Of a stretch of 64,000 bases of DNA, positions 10,685 to 19,234 are shown one piece after another. The stretch spans positions 3,410,001 to 3,474,000 of the forward strand of contig NZ_CP151087.1 of the NCBI RefSeq assembly GCF_038396785.1, in the 5' to 3' direction. The number at the start of each line of letters is the position of its first letter. Position 1 is the stretch's first letter. The translations under genes and the position numbers were made by a program. The notes under the pieces were generated by a model, which was given only the letters and a program-made list of their open reading frames with translations, did no database searches and was not told the DNA's origin. Origin of the DNA: Sphingobacterium thalpophilum. GTDB taxonomy: Bacteria > Bacteroidota > Bacteroidia > Sphingobacteriales > Sphingobacteriaceae.

Positions 10685-11335
10685 TTAAAGGTTTTCTAAC
10701 TGAGAGCGTAAAGACAATAACGTCTCAAGACGTTGCTCTGTTTTTTTGAAGTATTCATCCACCCTTCCCTTTTGTTCATTTTTTTTAGTCACATCTGAAT
10801 AGCCAAACTCTTTTTGGATAGAAATAAAAGGATACATACAATACATGTTCTGACTTATTTCACTCATTTTCATATCAATATTATCATATTCCTTAAAGTC
10901 GAGATTCAGAATTCGTTTAAAAAAACGGTTAAAAATCAATGTAAATTGAAATCCTGAAAAATAATTGATCCAAAAGAGATCTTGGCCTACCTGTACTGCA
11001 TCTTCAAAGTGACTCACTCCACCGAGTAAAATATCAGCTTGCTTTTGATCTGCTCTTTTTATAAGATTCCTTAGATTAACCTCATTGTAATTAGAGGTGA
11101 AACAATGATCATCCTCGCATATAATGACGTAGTTTAGCTGCTCTCTCTCCGCGTCCATAACTATCTTATGTAAAGTCTGCCACAACCCTATTGCGCCAAT
11201 TGTGTGCTCAATGGCTCGAACAACACGAAGTTCAAATTCCGCTCTGTCACGGAATTGACCGATTATGTGGTTCTTTCTATCAATTCTTCTGTCCAGATTA
11301 ATTGAAACAACTGGAATTTTTTCTTTCACTTTCAT
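10685..11335 (-). CDS. Glycosyltransferase family 25 protein (second copy)
   Basis: A 216-aa paralogue of the neighbouring gene. Shared features: VVSINLDRRIDRKNHII at the N-terminus, AIGLWQTLHKIVMDA, the EDDH motif in VIICEDDHCF, LLGG, and the C-terminal YPFISIQKEFGYSDVT. The EDD motif matches the GT25 donor/metal site. A (TA)n tract at 11390-11410 lies in the leader between this gene and the HlyD gene upstream. Probably same transcript as the gene 10 nt downstream. Function in peptide or surface glycosylation is inference from position. Confidence 0.75.
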   Translation of the reverse strand: MKVKEKIPVVSINLDRRIDRKNHIIGQFRDRAEFELRVVRAIEHTIGAIGLWQTLHKIVMDAEREQLNYVIICEDDHCFTSNYNEVNLRNLIKRADQKQADILLGGVSHFEDAVQVGQDLFWINYFSGFQFTLIFNRFFKRILNLDFKEYDNIDMKMSEISQNMYCMYPFISIQKEFGYSDVTKKNEQKGRVDEYFKKTEQRLETLLSLRSQLENL

Positions 11336-11389
11336 ATTACAATTTTCATTTTTTTGTAAAATTCTACCTATGAAACATTATAGTTTTTC

Positions 11390-11410
11390 TATATATATAT
11401 ATATATATAT
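11390..11410. repeat. TA dinucleotide tract (about 10 units)
   Basis: Uninterrupted alternating T-A run of 21 bases in the 104-bp spacer between the HlyD-type gene and the GT25 pair. Such tracts can change length by slipped-strand pairing. Confidence 0.85.
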
Positions 11411-11439
11411 CAATTAAATACGATCTAACATTTACCTGT

Positions 11440-12720
11440 TTATTGAAATTCGAGATTTTTGGTGAGATTATCCCATACTCTTTTGAATATAGATTTGTCT
11501 TCTGTTATAATCTCTGCATTGCCTAGAATTCCAGGCTTAAGCTGAATCAAGGAATCTTTACCACTGCGTAGGAGATCAAGCTTAACAAAAAAAGTACTGT
11601 CCCTTATGGGTATTTCTGAAATATACGATACTCTGCCACGAAGATATCCATACTCCCCATACGGGTAGCTCCGCACTTTTATAAGAGCCTGTTGACCAAG
11701 CCTTACCTTCGCCGAAATGTCCTGAGATATTGTCAATTCACCGTAGTACTGTTCATTTTTTGGGTTAATATAGAAAAGCTTTTGGCCCACAGAAACAGAT
11801 TGGTTAACTTGCAGGAATTCGCTATATATTAGTTTCCCCTCGGAAAAACTTACAATCACATATTGTTTTTTCCAGTTTTCTGCATCACTAATAAAACTGT
11901 TCAGTGATTGAATAAATTTCTTCTGCTCTTCCGTAATCTGGTTTTCAAGATCTGCGAGTTCCCTATGTTTGGATATGATATTGCCTTCGTAGGAAATCAA
12001 ATTATTTTCCATCTGAGGGATTATCTGCCTTTTGGAGAGTAACAGAGTTTCTTTTTCCTGCAGTTCGGCAGGGCTGATAACTTTCTTTTCGGCAAGAAGT
12101 TTATACTTTTCATAATCTTGCTCAGCAAGTTTCAATTGTTGCTTTTGCAATTGAAATGATTGATTGCTTTTTTCATATTGCTTATTTACATTCGCGACCT
12201 CTTTATTGATCACTATCCTTCGTTTTTGAAAAATACCATTATTCCGGGATGAGAGATAGTTCAAATATGCAAGATAAAAGGTATGATAGCTCTCTTGAAG
12301 CTCACCTAGATTAAGATTTCTAGCCATAATTCTTTCTTTGAGATCATAGGGACTTTCATTATTTTTTTGTAATTCGTACAAATGTCCCAATAGGGTTAAA
12401 ACTTGATCGTGGTCTGCCGTACTTTCCAAATACGCTAATGGCGTGCCCGGTGTCACCCAGTTTCCATCTTTACGGAGCAATTTCACCAAATTGCCTGATA
12501 CTTTGGCCGATACGAACTTCGGAGACTCTTCAGTATTAAATTTAACTGGGACGTCTATCATTTCCGGATAACGAATAAAGCAAGATATACCCAATAATGC
12601 CACAACAATAAACAAAATACAGCTTATTCCCCATCGCAACAGCCACGATGGAGGCTTAGTTATAATTTCTTGAAGATCTTCAGAATGGGATTCTGATTCG
12701 ATGATAATTTGCTCTTCCAT
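11440..12720 (-). CDS. HlyD-family secretion adaptor
   Basis: Periplasmic membrane-fusion protein linking an inner-membrane ABC exporter to an outer-membrane channel. The 426-aa protein has an acidic cytoplasmic N-terminus, one membrane segment (about residues 30-50, WGISCILFIVVALLGISCF), a biotinyl-lipoyl-like half motif near VSAKVSGNLVKLLRKDGNWV, a long coiled coil (about 130-285, rich in Q, K and E), and the C-terminal beta barrel with VRLGQQALIKV. Its gene starts 8 nt after the C39-type ABC exporter stop, so the two are co-expressed and are the export apparatus of the peptide cluster. No TolC-like outer-membrane gene is in the cluster, so a housekeeping one would have to be used. Confidence 0.88.
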   Translation of the reverse strand: MEEQIIIESESHSEDLQEIITKPPSWLLRWGISCILFIVVALLGISCFIRYPEMIDVPVKFNTEESPKFVSAKVSGNLVKLLRKDGNWVTPGTPLAYLESTADHDQVLTLLGHLYELQKNNESPYDLKERIMARNLNLGELQESYHTFYLAYLNYLSSRNNGIFQKRRIVINKEVANVNKQYEKSNQSFQLQKQQLKLAEQDYEKYKLLAEKKVISPAELQEKETLLLSKRQIIPQMENNLISYEGNIISKHRELADLENQITEEQKKFIQSLNSFISDAENWKKQYVIVSFSEGKLIYSEFLQVNQSVSVGQKLFYINPKNEQYYGELTISQDISAKVRLGQQALIKVRSYPYGEYGYLRGRVSYISEIPIRDSTFFVKLDLLRSGKDSLIQLKPGILGNAEIITEDKSIFKRVWDNLTKNLEFQ

Positions 12721-12728
12721 AAAGTGTT

Positions 12729-14915
12729 CTAACTTCCCAGTTCCAATTGATTTCTTACCAGTTCAAAATACTTCCCTCTCATCTCCACTAACTGATGATG
12801 TGAACCTTGTTCAACAATTTCTCCCTTCTCTATAACGACAATATTGTCTGCATTCTTGACTGTGCTCAGTCGATGAGCGATCACAATCACTGTTCTATTC
12901 TTAAAAAATGAGTTTAAGTTCTCTATGATCGCTTTCTCATTATTTGCATCCAACGCATTGGTCGCCTCATCCAAAAATATAAACTCAGGCTCCTTATATA
13001 CAGCCCTCGCTATCATTAACCGCTGGCGTTGGCCCTGGCTCACCCCTTTTCCAGCGGTTCCGATCTTGGTTGCTAGTCCGAAAGGTTGTTCACTAATGAA
13101 TTCAGTTAAGTTCGCTATTTCAATTGCATTCTGCAATCGCCGCTGGTCCGGAAACTCATCATTAACAGCTATATTTCTTTCGATGGTATCAGCATACACA
13201 TAATTATCTTGAAGAACAGCCCCACAAGCTTCTCGCCATAAGGCAAAGTCAATCTGCTCCAGCCGCTTTCCGCCAACAAATATTTCACCTTCCTCAGAAT
13301 TATAAAAACGTAAGAGTAGTTTGAGTATTGTTGTTTTTCCGCTGCCACTAGTTCCAACTATAGCAGTTGTTTTACCTGCCGGAAAATGCAGATTTAACTT
13401 CGTAAATATGGGTTCATTTCCAGCCCCGTAGTATCGAAAAGTCAGATTACGTATTTCAATATCCTTTTGTTCCGGTAAATTGATCAGATAATCTCGCTGC
13501 ATATCCTCCTCTCCATCCGCTTCGTAAATTTCATTAAGACGTTCCATACTTATTTTTGCATCCTGATATGCGTGCATAAATCCCAGTAATGATTCTACAG
13601 GGCTACTTACCATTCCTGCAATATATTGGACTGCCATCATTCCACCTAGAGTCATATCACCATCAATTACAGCTTTTGCACTCAGATAAGTAATGAGAAT
13701 ACCTTTCGTTTGGTTGATTGCCATGGAGCCCAAAGACTGAAATTGTGATAATGCAAGGCTTTTTACCTTAAATTTTAAAAACCGCGCCTGAAGCGCTTCC
13801 CACCCCCATCGTTTCTGCTTCTGAGCGTTATTTAACTTGATATCCTTAATGCTCTGGATCATCTCCACGGTATATGTTTGATTTTCGGAAGATATCTTAA
13901 ATTTCCTGTTATCCAGATCTCTTCTATATTTCATAAATAATAATATCCAACCTGTGTAAAACAAGGTTGAGATAAAGAACACAAAAAAGATCGCTTTATT
14001 GTAGATTATTAATAGCGTCCCAAAAATCAACATATTGATTAAAGAAAATAGAATGTTCAAAGTGTCCCCTGTAAGGAACGCTTCTATACGTTGTTGATCT
14101 GACATGCGCTGCATAAGATCGCCATGAGTCTTAACGTCGAAAAATTCCATAGGCAATTTCATGATCTTTATAAGCAGATCGGTTAGTATCGAGATATTCA
14201 CCCGTGTACTAATGTGCAGTAGAATCCAAGAACGTATAAATGAAACCGCTGTACCACCAATAAAAAGCATAAGCTGGGCGATAAGGATAAGGTTAATAAA
14301 GCTTATGTTTTTTGTATTGATACCAATATCCACTACGGATTGGGTAAGAAAGGGACCAATGAGCTGTAAAATAGTTCCCAGGAAAAGTCCCAGAGCCAAT
14401 TGGATAAACAATCTTTTATATTTATAAAAATAGAGGAACAACTTCATCCATTTTAATGAAAGATTATCCTTCTCCTCGTCTAGCTTATAAAGTTCTGGAC
14501 CAGGGCTTAGTATGAGAGAAAGCCCCAAATGTAATTCCTTTGACGAATACCAGTTCTTCGCAAACTCTTTACTATGATATTTTATTAACCCGACAGAAGG
14601 ATCTGCTACATAATAACTTTCCTTCTTCACCTTATAGACCACCACAAAATGGTTCTGGTTCCAGTGTAAGATACATGGAAGCTCAACCTCCCCAAGCTGT
14701 TCAAGAGTAAGGCGTACACCATATGTACGAAAACCCAGCTTTTCTGCCGCTTCGCTGATTCCTAATAAATTGACTCCTGTGCCTGTTGTTTGGCACAATC
14801 TACGAATCTTATGAATAGAAATAGTTTGTCCATAGTATTTGAAAATCATGCGAAGGCAAGTAGCCCCACAATCCATCATGTCCATCTGTTTATAAAAAGG
14901 AAAATGCTTTATCAC
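12729..14915 (-). CDS. Peptidase C39-containing ABC exporter (bacteriocin-type)
   Basis: Cleaves double-glycine leaders and exports the peptide through the inner membrane. The 728-aa protein carries, in order: a C39 cysteine protease (Gln10, catalytic Cys16 in MDCGATC, His89 in QNHFVVVY, Asp105 in VADPSVG), a membrane domain of about six segments (about 165-440), and an ATPase with Walker A GTSGSGKTT, signature VSQGQRQR, Walker B FIFLDEATNALD and switch His in IAHRLST. All catalytic residues are present. The start codon is GTG at 14915, fixed by the distance to the catalytic Cys. Its likely substrate is the Cys-rich precursor at 16174-16461. HlyD lies 8 nt downstream. Confidence 0.93.
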   Translation of the reverse strand: MIKHFPFYKQMDMMDCGATCLRMIFKYYGQTISIHKIRRLCQTTGTGVNLLGISEAAEKLGFRTYGVRLTLEQLGEVELPCILHWNQNHFVVVYKVKKESYYVADPSVGLIKYHSKEFAKNWYSSKELHLGLSLILSPGPELYKLDEEKDNLSLKWMKLFLYFYKYKRLFIQLALGLFLGTILQLIGPFLTQSVVDIGINTKNISFINLILIAQLMLFIGGTAVSFIRSWILLHISTRVNISILTDLLIKIMKLPMEFFDVKTHGDLMQRMSDQQRIEAFLTGDTLNILFSLINMLIFGTLLIIYNKAIFFVFFISTLFYTGWILLFMKYRRDLDNRKFKISSENQTYTVEMIQSIKDIKLNNAQKQKRWGWEALQARFLKFKVKSLALSQFQSLGSMAINQTKGILITYLSAKAVIDGDMTLGGMMAVQYIAGMVSSPVESLLGFMHAYQDAKISMERLNEIYEADGEEDMQRDYLINLPEQKDIEIRNLTFRYYGAGNEPIFTKLNLHFPAGKTTAIVGTSGSGKTTILKLLLRFYNSEEGEIFVGGKRLEQIDFALWREACGAVLQDNYVYADTIERNIAVNDEFPDQRRLQNAIEIANLTEFISEQPFGLATKIGTAGKGVSQGQRQRLMIARAVYKEPEFIFLDEATNALDANNEKAIIENLNSFFKNRTVIVIAHRLSTVKNADNIVVIEKGEIVEQGSHHQLVEMRGKYFELVRNQLELGS

Positions 14916-15001
14916 TTTTATAGAATTATTTTGCTCAGGTAACTACAAATATTTTTATAATCATTCATCAAAATATGGCGGTAAAACTCCAATTCTCTTA
15001 A

Positions 15002-16117
15002 TTAGTTTTTAGCTAGATTTTCAAGAATAATTTTGTCATAGTATTTTATATTTCCCTTGTCATAACCTATGAGTTTGTTAATGATTTTACCTTGATTATT
15101 GACAAATAAAACCGCTGGGATACTTCCATCTAGCTCCAATATATCGTACAAGAAATTTATTTTTTCAGATGGTACGATAAACTGCTCCCAAGGCATATTG
15201 TTCTCTTCCAGACTATTCTTCCAAGCAAGCTCATTGCGATCCAGTGAAACAGATACCCAATGGACTTTATTTTCATCCTTGTATTTTTGATAGAGCTTCT
15301 TCATATCGGGGATTTCCTGCAAACATGGTCCACACCAGCTTGCCCAAAACACCAATATATTAACTTTACTATTTCGATTAATAATCCGTTTTACCCCACC
15401 ATCAACTGACTTTAGTTCAAATGAAACAATTTTCCCTGAAGAAACTTGTCGATTCAATATAGACGCTTTTATTTCGACAGCCTCCTTCCTCTGTTGCATA
15501 TCCTCATCAAAAAGTGGCAGAAGAAGCTGTAATTGTCTGACACTGAAATTTGCTCGGTTTTCCAAAATCTGTTTCAGCAAATAGATAGAATAGGGATACT
15601 CTTTGACCTGTTGCTGTATAAAAACAAACGCAGAATCCGTGATACGGTTGTTTAGGTCCCAGTTGACGCTATACATAGCCCGGGTCTGTTTTCCAGCACT
15701 CAGAGGTTCATCTGGATATACTAATTGTATATTATCGGCCATTTTAATCTGTCTTGAATGAAAAACCTTTAAGTTTCCCCCTAATTTCACCGTATCATCA
15801 GCCATAAAAAAATCTACCTGTAATGGCCCTCCTCTAAATGTTCTATCCGTCGGAAACTGAAAAACGGATTTCATGCCAATATCATCTATATGGCTTAAGG
15901 TATAAAAGTCATTTTCTGGATCCCTCTGCAATGAAAAGGAAAATTTCCCATCTTTTACATAAACGGAATCAATCGCTTCTCTTTTAGAATTTAATAAGTA
16001 CACAGTACCCGGAGAAAGATTTTTAATATTACCCCCGATATATACCGAATCTTTTGGAGCAATTGTAGGGGTGCAACTCGCAATGAAAAGCAATAAATTT
16101 AAATAAATTAGCCTCAT
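15002..16117 (-). CDS. TlpA-like thioredoxin lipoprotein with DUF4369-like N-terminus
   Basis: A 371-aa predicted periplasm-facing lipoprotein: the N-terminus MRLIYLNLLLFIASC looks like a lipobox. The first half resembles the DUF4369 domain that precedes many Bacteroidota TlpA proteins (YIGGNIKNLSPGTVYLL...). The second half is a thioredoxin fold with the active site WASWCGPC near residue 260 and the cis-Pro region GSIPAVLFVN. TlpA-type proteins reduce or rearrange disulfides. Sitting between the precursor and the exporter genes, it may keep or proofread the six Cys of the exported peptide, complementary to the oxidising VKOR protein upstream. That role is inference. Confidence 0.85.
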   Translation of the reverse strand: MRLIYLNLLLFIASCTPTIAPKDSVYIGGNIKNLSPGTVYLLNSKREAIDSVYVKDGKFSFSLQRDPENDFYTLSHIDDIGMKSVFQFPTDRTFRGGPLQVDFFMADDTVKLGGNLKVFHSRQIKMADNIQLVYPDEPLSAGKQTRAMYSVNWDLNNRITDSAFVFIQQQVKEYPYSIYLLKQILENRANFSVRQLQLLLPLFDEDMQQRKEAVEIKASILNRQVSSGKIVSFELKSVDGGVKRIINRNSKVNILVFWASWCGPCLQEIPDMKKLYQKYKDENKVHWVSVSLDRNELAWKNSLEENNMPWEQFIVPSEKINFLYDILELDGSIPAVLFVNNQGKIINKLIGYDKGNIKYYDKIILENLAKN

Positions 16118-16173
16118 ATAAATAAAAAATTAGAAGTGTTCATTCATATAGAATGAACACTTTGATTTAAATA

Positions 16174-16461
16174 CTACCAATCTTTATAGCATCTACTAAT
16201 ACCACTATTGGAAGTTAAATGGACTTCTCCTAGCCCAGCATCACAATAACATCTGGACATTGAGCTTTCAATGTTTCTACAGGTGCCTGTTTTTGTTATC
16301 CATTTGCCATCATCACCTTGGATAGAAAGGGTGCACGATGTTGATTTACAAAATAAGCCACCCTCTGCATCACTGCCCGTTTCTCCACCTGTGATACTTT
16401 TCAATTCCTCCCTTGAAAGGAATTCCTCTCTTGGGATCATTTTCAAACTGATCTTTTTCAT
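16174..16461 (-). CDS. Cys-rich secreted peptide precursor with double-glycine leader
   Basis: A 95-aa precursor. Residues 1-26 form a Bacteroidota-type leader (MKKISLKMIPREEF..., ending ELKSITGG), matching the substrate type of C39 ABC exporters. The predicted mature part is 69 aa with six Cys (FCK, SCT, TCR, RCYC, RCY), an even number fitting three disulfides. It has no Cys/Ser/Thr pattern partner such as a lanthipeptide synthetase nearby. Encoded in one cluster with the exporter, HlyD, TlpA, a VKOR-thioredoxin protein and two GT25 enzymes. The product could be a bacteriocin or signalling peptide; the activity is unknown. Confidence 0.75.
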   Translation of the reverse strand: MKKISLKMIPREEFLSREELKSITGGETGSDAEGGLFCKSTSCTLSIQGDDGKWITKTGTCRNIESSMSRCYCDAGLGEVHLTSNSGISRCYKDW

Positions 16462-16581
16462 TTTTTTAATCTAAGTTTATAATGTCCACTTCCTCCGGGA
16501 CATTGATCGGAGATTTTTTTAGAGAAACATATACTTAGTAAGAAGACCGTAGATGCGTGCGCCCAGCTTTTTTCCTGTTTT

Positions 16582-18228
16582 TTAAAGAATATTCTTCAGC
16601 TCATTGATCCGATAGGAATCAGGCAGTTCATACCCATTTATAAAAAAAGTGGGGGTGACCCGAATTTTCATTGAATCACACCACGCAGCCATAGCTTTTA
16701 TTTTCTGATCCTGCTCCGTTAACCCTTTATAAACAGGATATTGTTGAGCAAAATCTTCATATTTATTAATTTCCTCCGTATACCATTTGTCTAATGCTTC
16801 TTTGACAACTTCCGGCCCGTATTGTGCCTCTATCGCCAAAAAGTGCTGTACGGGAAGTGTTTTGATATCGGTATCTTCTCCAGTAGCTGTAAAAATGATA
16901 CGTGCTCTTACATTTGGATTTAGCTGAATTAGTTCATTGAGTTCAGAGTGGGATTTTTTACATGGACCGCAGTAAGGATTACAAATCTTAATAATTTCAT
17001 ACCTAGCATTGGGATCGCCAATCTGAATCCCCAATCCTTCAGTAGGAAATTTATTTGCAGGTTTCTTTTGGAGGAGCATATTAAAGATATCGGGATTAAA
17101 ACGAAGTCGTTCCCATTTTTTCTTATAATCTTCCTTCTCCTTAAATCCCTTTAACACGGGAATCATACTTACCGTCATACCAAAAATAAAAACCCCGATC
17201 CCACATAGTATTAATAATTGAAATATATTCGATAAAAAATGGAGTCCGAAGATTGTAAGGTAGCTCAAAGATAATATGGCCAAAAAAAATAACACAGCTT
17301 GCACTGCTAAACATAATGGGCACCATTGCTTAACGATCTTCCATTGATAATAAATGGAGTAAAAGACATAGGGCATTGCTAATAACGACACTATTGACCA
17401 AACAGATAAATTGAGAGTATTTGTTAAGCCAAAAAGTAATTGCGATAAAAGGAACGAAAAAAAATAAGTAAAACCAATCACAGACCAGCTAATCCCCAAA
17501 AAGCTATTCCCCTTTGAATTAAGTACTGCATCACAATTAACTTTCCCCCGTTTTCTTCCACAAACTTCTTTTACAAAAGAATTATGGGAATCAATGTCAT
17601 GCGATATTAGCAAAAATCCTATACAGGTTCCAACTGTAGCTAAGAGAAAAAATAGTGAACCGATTAAATTAATTGGGAATGAGAAGAAGAAAAAATTACA
17701 GAAAAAAAAACTGGACCAAACGACCATTAAAAATGATAGAAACAGTAATCTTTTAATTCTCTCTTTATTCTCCTTTTTCACATGTAACTCGTAATCAACC
17801 TCATCCAAAAGATTATTTTCCTCTATTAAAAGAACTATATCCTTATCTATTTTGGCAAAATCTTCCATTGCGGTTACACTTCGAGTTTTTTTTATGGGAT
17901 CCTCGTAGGTAATACTCGCCTGATTTACTTCCGTGACTAAAGTAAAGTAGGGCGCCGGCCACTCTGGGCGCTGAATAGCACAAACAAATGGGACTTTAAA
18001 ATCTGTATATTGATATTCTGCTTTCCGAATTACAGCACTATCGATACCGTATTTTACTAAAGTATCAATTAATGCCAAAACCGAAGGATATTCTAAATGA
18101 GCATTGACTAATTTTTGGACTCCACTGAAGGTATTTCGAGCATTATAATAGCGTAATATGCTTCTACATACGAAAGTAAGATTATTATCTTTGTTGCTTT
18201 TATTTAAAAGCATATTTAAAATTGGCAT
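16582..18228 (-). CDS. VKOR-thioredoxin fusion with degenerate C39-like N-terminus
   Basis: Predicted membrane disulfide-forming enzyme, 548 aa. Residues 1-145 resemble a C39 peptidase fold but lack a DCG-type catalytic Cys and have Tyr94 where His is expected, so it may only bind leaders. Residues about 160-355 hold five or so membrane segments of the vitamin K epoxide reductase (VKOR) family, with loop Cys223 and Cys232 and the quinone-reactive WCPLC (Cys303, Cys306). Residues 400-548 form a DsbA-like thioredoxin domain with CGPC (420-423) and cis-Pro in VTPTFFING. Such fusions make disulfides in secreted substrates. Located directly upstream of the six-Cys precursor gene, it is the natural oxidase for it. 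Confidence 0.85.
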   Translation of the reverse strand: MPILNMLLNKSNKDNNLTFVCRSILRYYNARNTFSGVQKLVNAHLEYPSVLALIDTLVKYGIDSAVIRKAEYQYTDFKVPFVCAIQRPEWPAPYFTLVTEVNQASITYEDPIKKTRSVTAMEDFAKIDKDIVLLIEENNLLDEVDYELHVKKENKERIKRLLFLSFLMVVWSSFFFCNFFFFSFPINLIGSLFFLLATVGTCIGFLLISHDIDSHNSFVKEVCGRKRGKVNCDAVLNSKGNSFLGISWSVIGFTYFFSFLLSQLLFGLTNTLNLSVWSIVSLLAMPYVFYSIYYQWKIVKQWCPLCLAVQAVLFFLAILSLSYLTIFGLHFLSNIFQLLILCGIGVFIFGMTVSMIPVLKGFKEKEDYKKKWERLRFNPDIFNMLLQKKPANKFPTEGLGIQIGDPNARYEIIKICNPYCGPCKKSHSELNELIQLNPNVRARIIFTATGEDTDIKTLPVQHFLAIEAQYGPEVVKEALDKWYTEEINKYEDFAQQYPVYKGLTEQDQKIKAMAAWCDSMKIRVTPTFFINGYELPDSYRINELKNIL

Positions 18229-18547
18229 ATTAATTTTATTTAAGATTAAAACTGGCTTAAAAAATCATAAATGTAATTCAGATTTCATCGCGAGCACAAA
18301 CCATAGAATAAACTGAATGGTGCTATATATTTAGGATCGTTTAAAAATCTAAAAAAATTATAAATATTTTCTAACTTTACAAAAACACCTGGTTTATGTA
18401 TTACATAATCCAAGATAGGTAAATTAATGATATGACAAAAATAAATTACAAAAAAGATAAAAAAATTATAATGCGAATTAGGGTTAACCTGTGTCTAAAC
18501 CGTCTAATCTTTATGAATCCTTTCTAAAAGAATATTTAAACCCATAT
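18229..18547. promoter_or_regulatory. Divergent intergenic region between peptide cluster and sialate-type genes
   Basis: About 260-320 very AT-rich bases between the VKOR gene (-) and the cytidylyltransferase gene (+). It must hold both promoters; TAACTTTA near 18372 is one base off TAnnTTTG. No clear hairpin operator seen. Confidence 0.35.
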
Positions 18548-19234
18548 ATGGCTAATAAAATTATTGCATTTATACCTCTGAGGAATGGAAGCAAGGGTAT
18601 TATAGGAAAGAATCATAAACAGTTTATTGATAAGCCGTTGTTTCAATGGGTACTAGATACGGCCCTAACATCCCATGCTTTCGATGAAGTATGGATAGCA
18701 ACAGACGATAATATAGTTAAGGCAATCGTGGCAGAAATGTATTCGGGACAAGTTTTTATATTTCACCGAAGTAGAATAAATGCAGGAGATGATTCACCAT
18801 CAACAGCCGTAGTTCTTGAATTTTTAAATGGTCATTCTTATAGTAGCCACGATAAACTGGTATTATTACAGGCAACTTCTCCTCAAACAACCGTTAGAGA
18901 CATCCAAGCGGCTATTTCTAAAATTGAAAATAATCAATATGATTCAGTTTTGTCCTGTGCCAGATTAAAACATTTTCGATGGACAGAAGATGGGCATTCT
19001 ATAGATTATAATTGGAAAAATAAACCAAGAAGACAAGATTTTAAAGGTTATTTAATCGAATCTGGAGCACTATATGGGAGCACAATCCAAGCCATAAAGC
19101 AAAGTAAACAGCTAATTTCAGGTACGGTCGGCATCATTGAAATGAACGATCATTTTGCAATAGATATTGATGAGCCTATTGATTGGGAATTGGCTGAAAC
19201 ATATGTTAAGTACTTACAAAATGGAGAAAAATAA
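18548..19234 (+). CDS. CMP-sialic-acid-synthetase-like cytidylyltransferase
   Basis: Predicted to activate a nonulosonic (sialic-like) or related acid sugar with CTP. From the ATG at 18548 the protein is 228 aa, with the nucleotide-binding signature FIPLRNGSKGIIGKN at the N-terminus, then LFQWVLDTAL, VWIATDD and VLLQATSPQTTVRDI. This is the NeuA/KdsB-like fold. A GTG at 18491 would add 19 residues without family similarity, so the inner ATG is preferred. Its last bases overlap the next gene by 14 nt. No sialic-acid synthase (NeuB) or epimerase is in the window, so the acid sugar must be made elsewhere. Confidence 0.8.
   Translation: MANKIIAFIPLRNGSKGIIGKNHKQFIDKPLFQWVLDTALTSHAFDEVWIATDDNIVKAIVAEMYSGQVFIFHRSRINAGDDSPSTAVVLEFLNGHSYSSHDKLVLLQATSPQTTVRDIQAAISKIENNQYDSVLSCARLKHFRWTEDGHSIDYNWKNKPRRQDFKGYLIESGALYGSTIQAIKQSKQLISGTVGIIEMNDHFAIDIDEPIDWELAETYVKYLQNGEK

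Noticed and set aside
16174..16461. Lanthipeptide or sactipeptide precursor
   Set aside because: No lanthionine synthetase or radical SAM gene in the cluster; the six Cys and oxidoreductase genes suit disulfides better.
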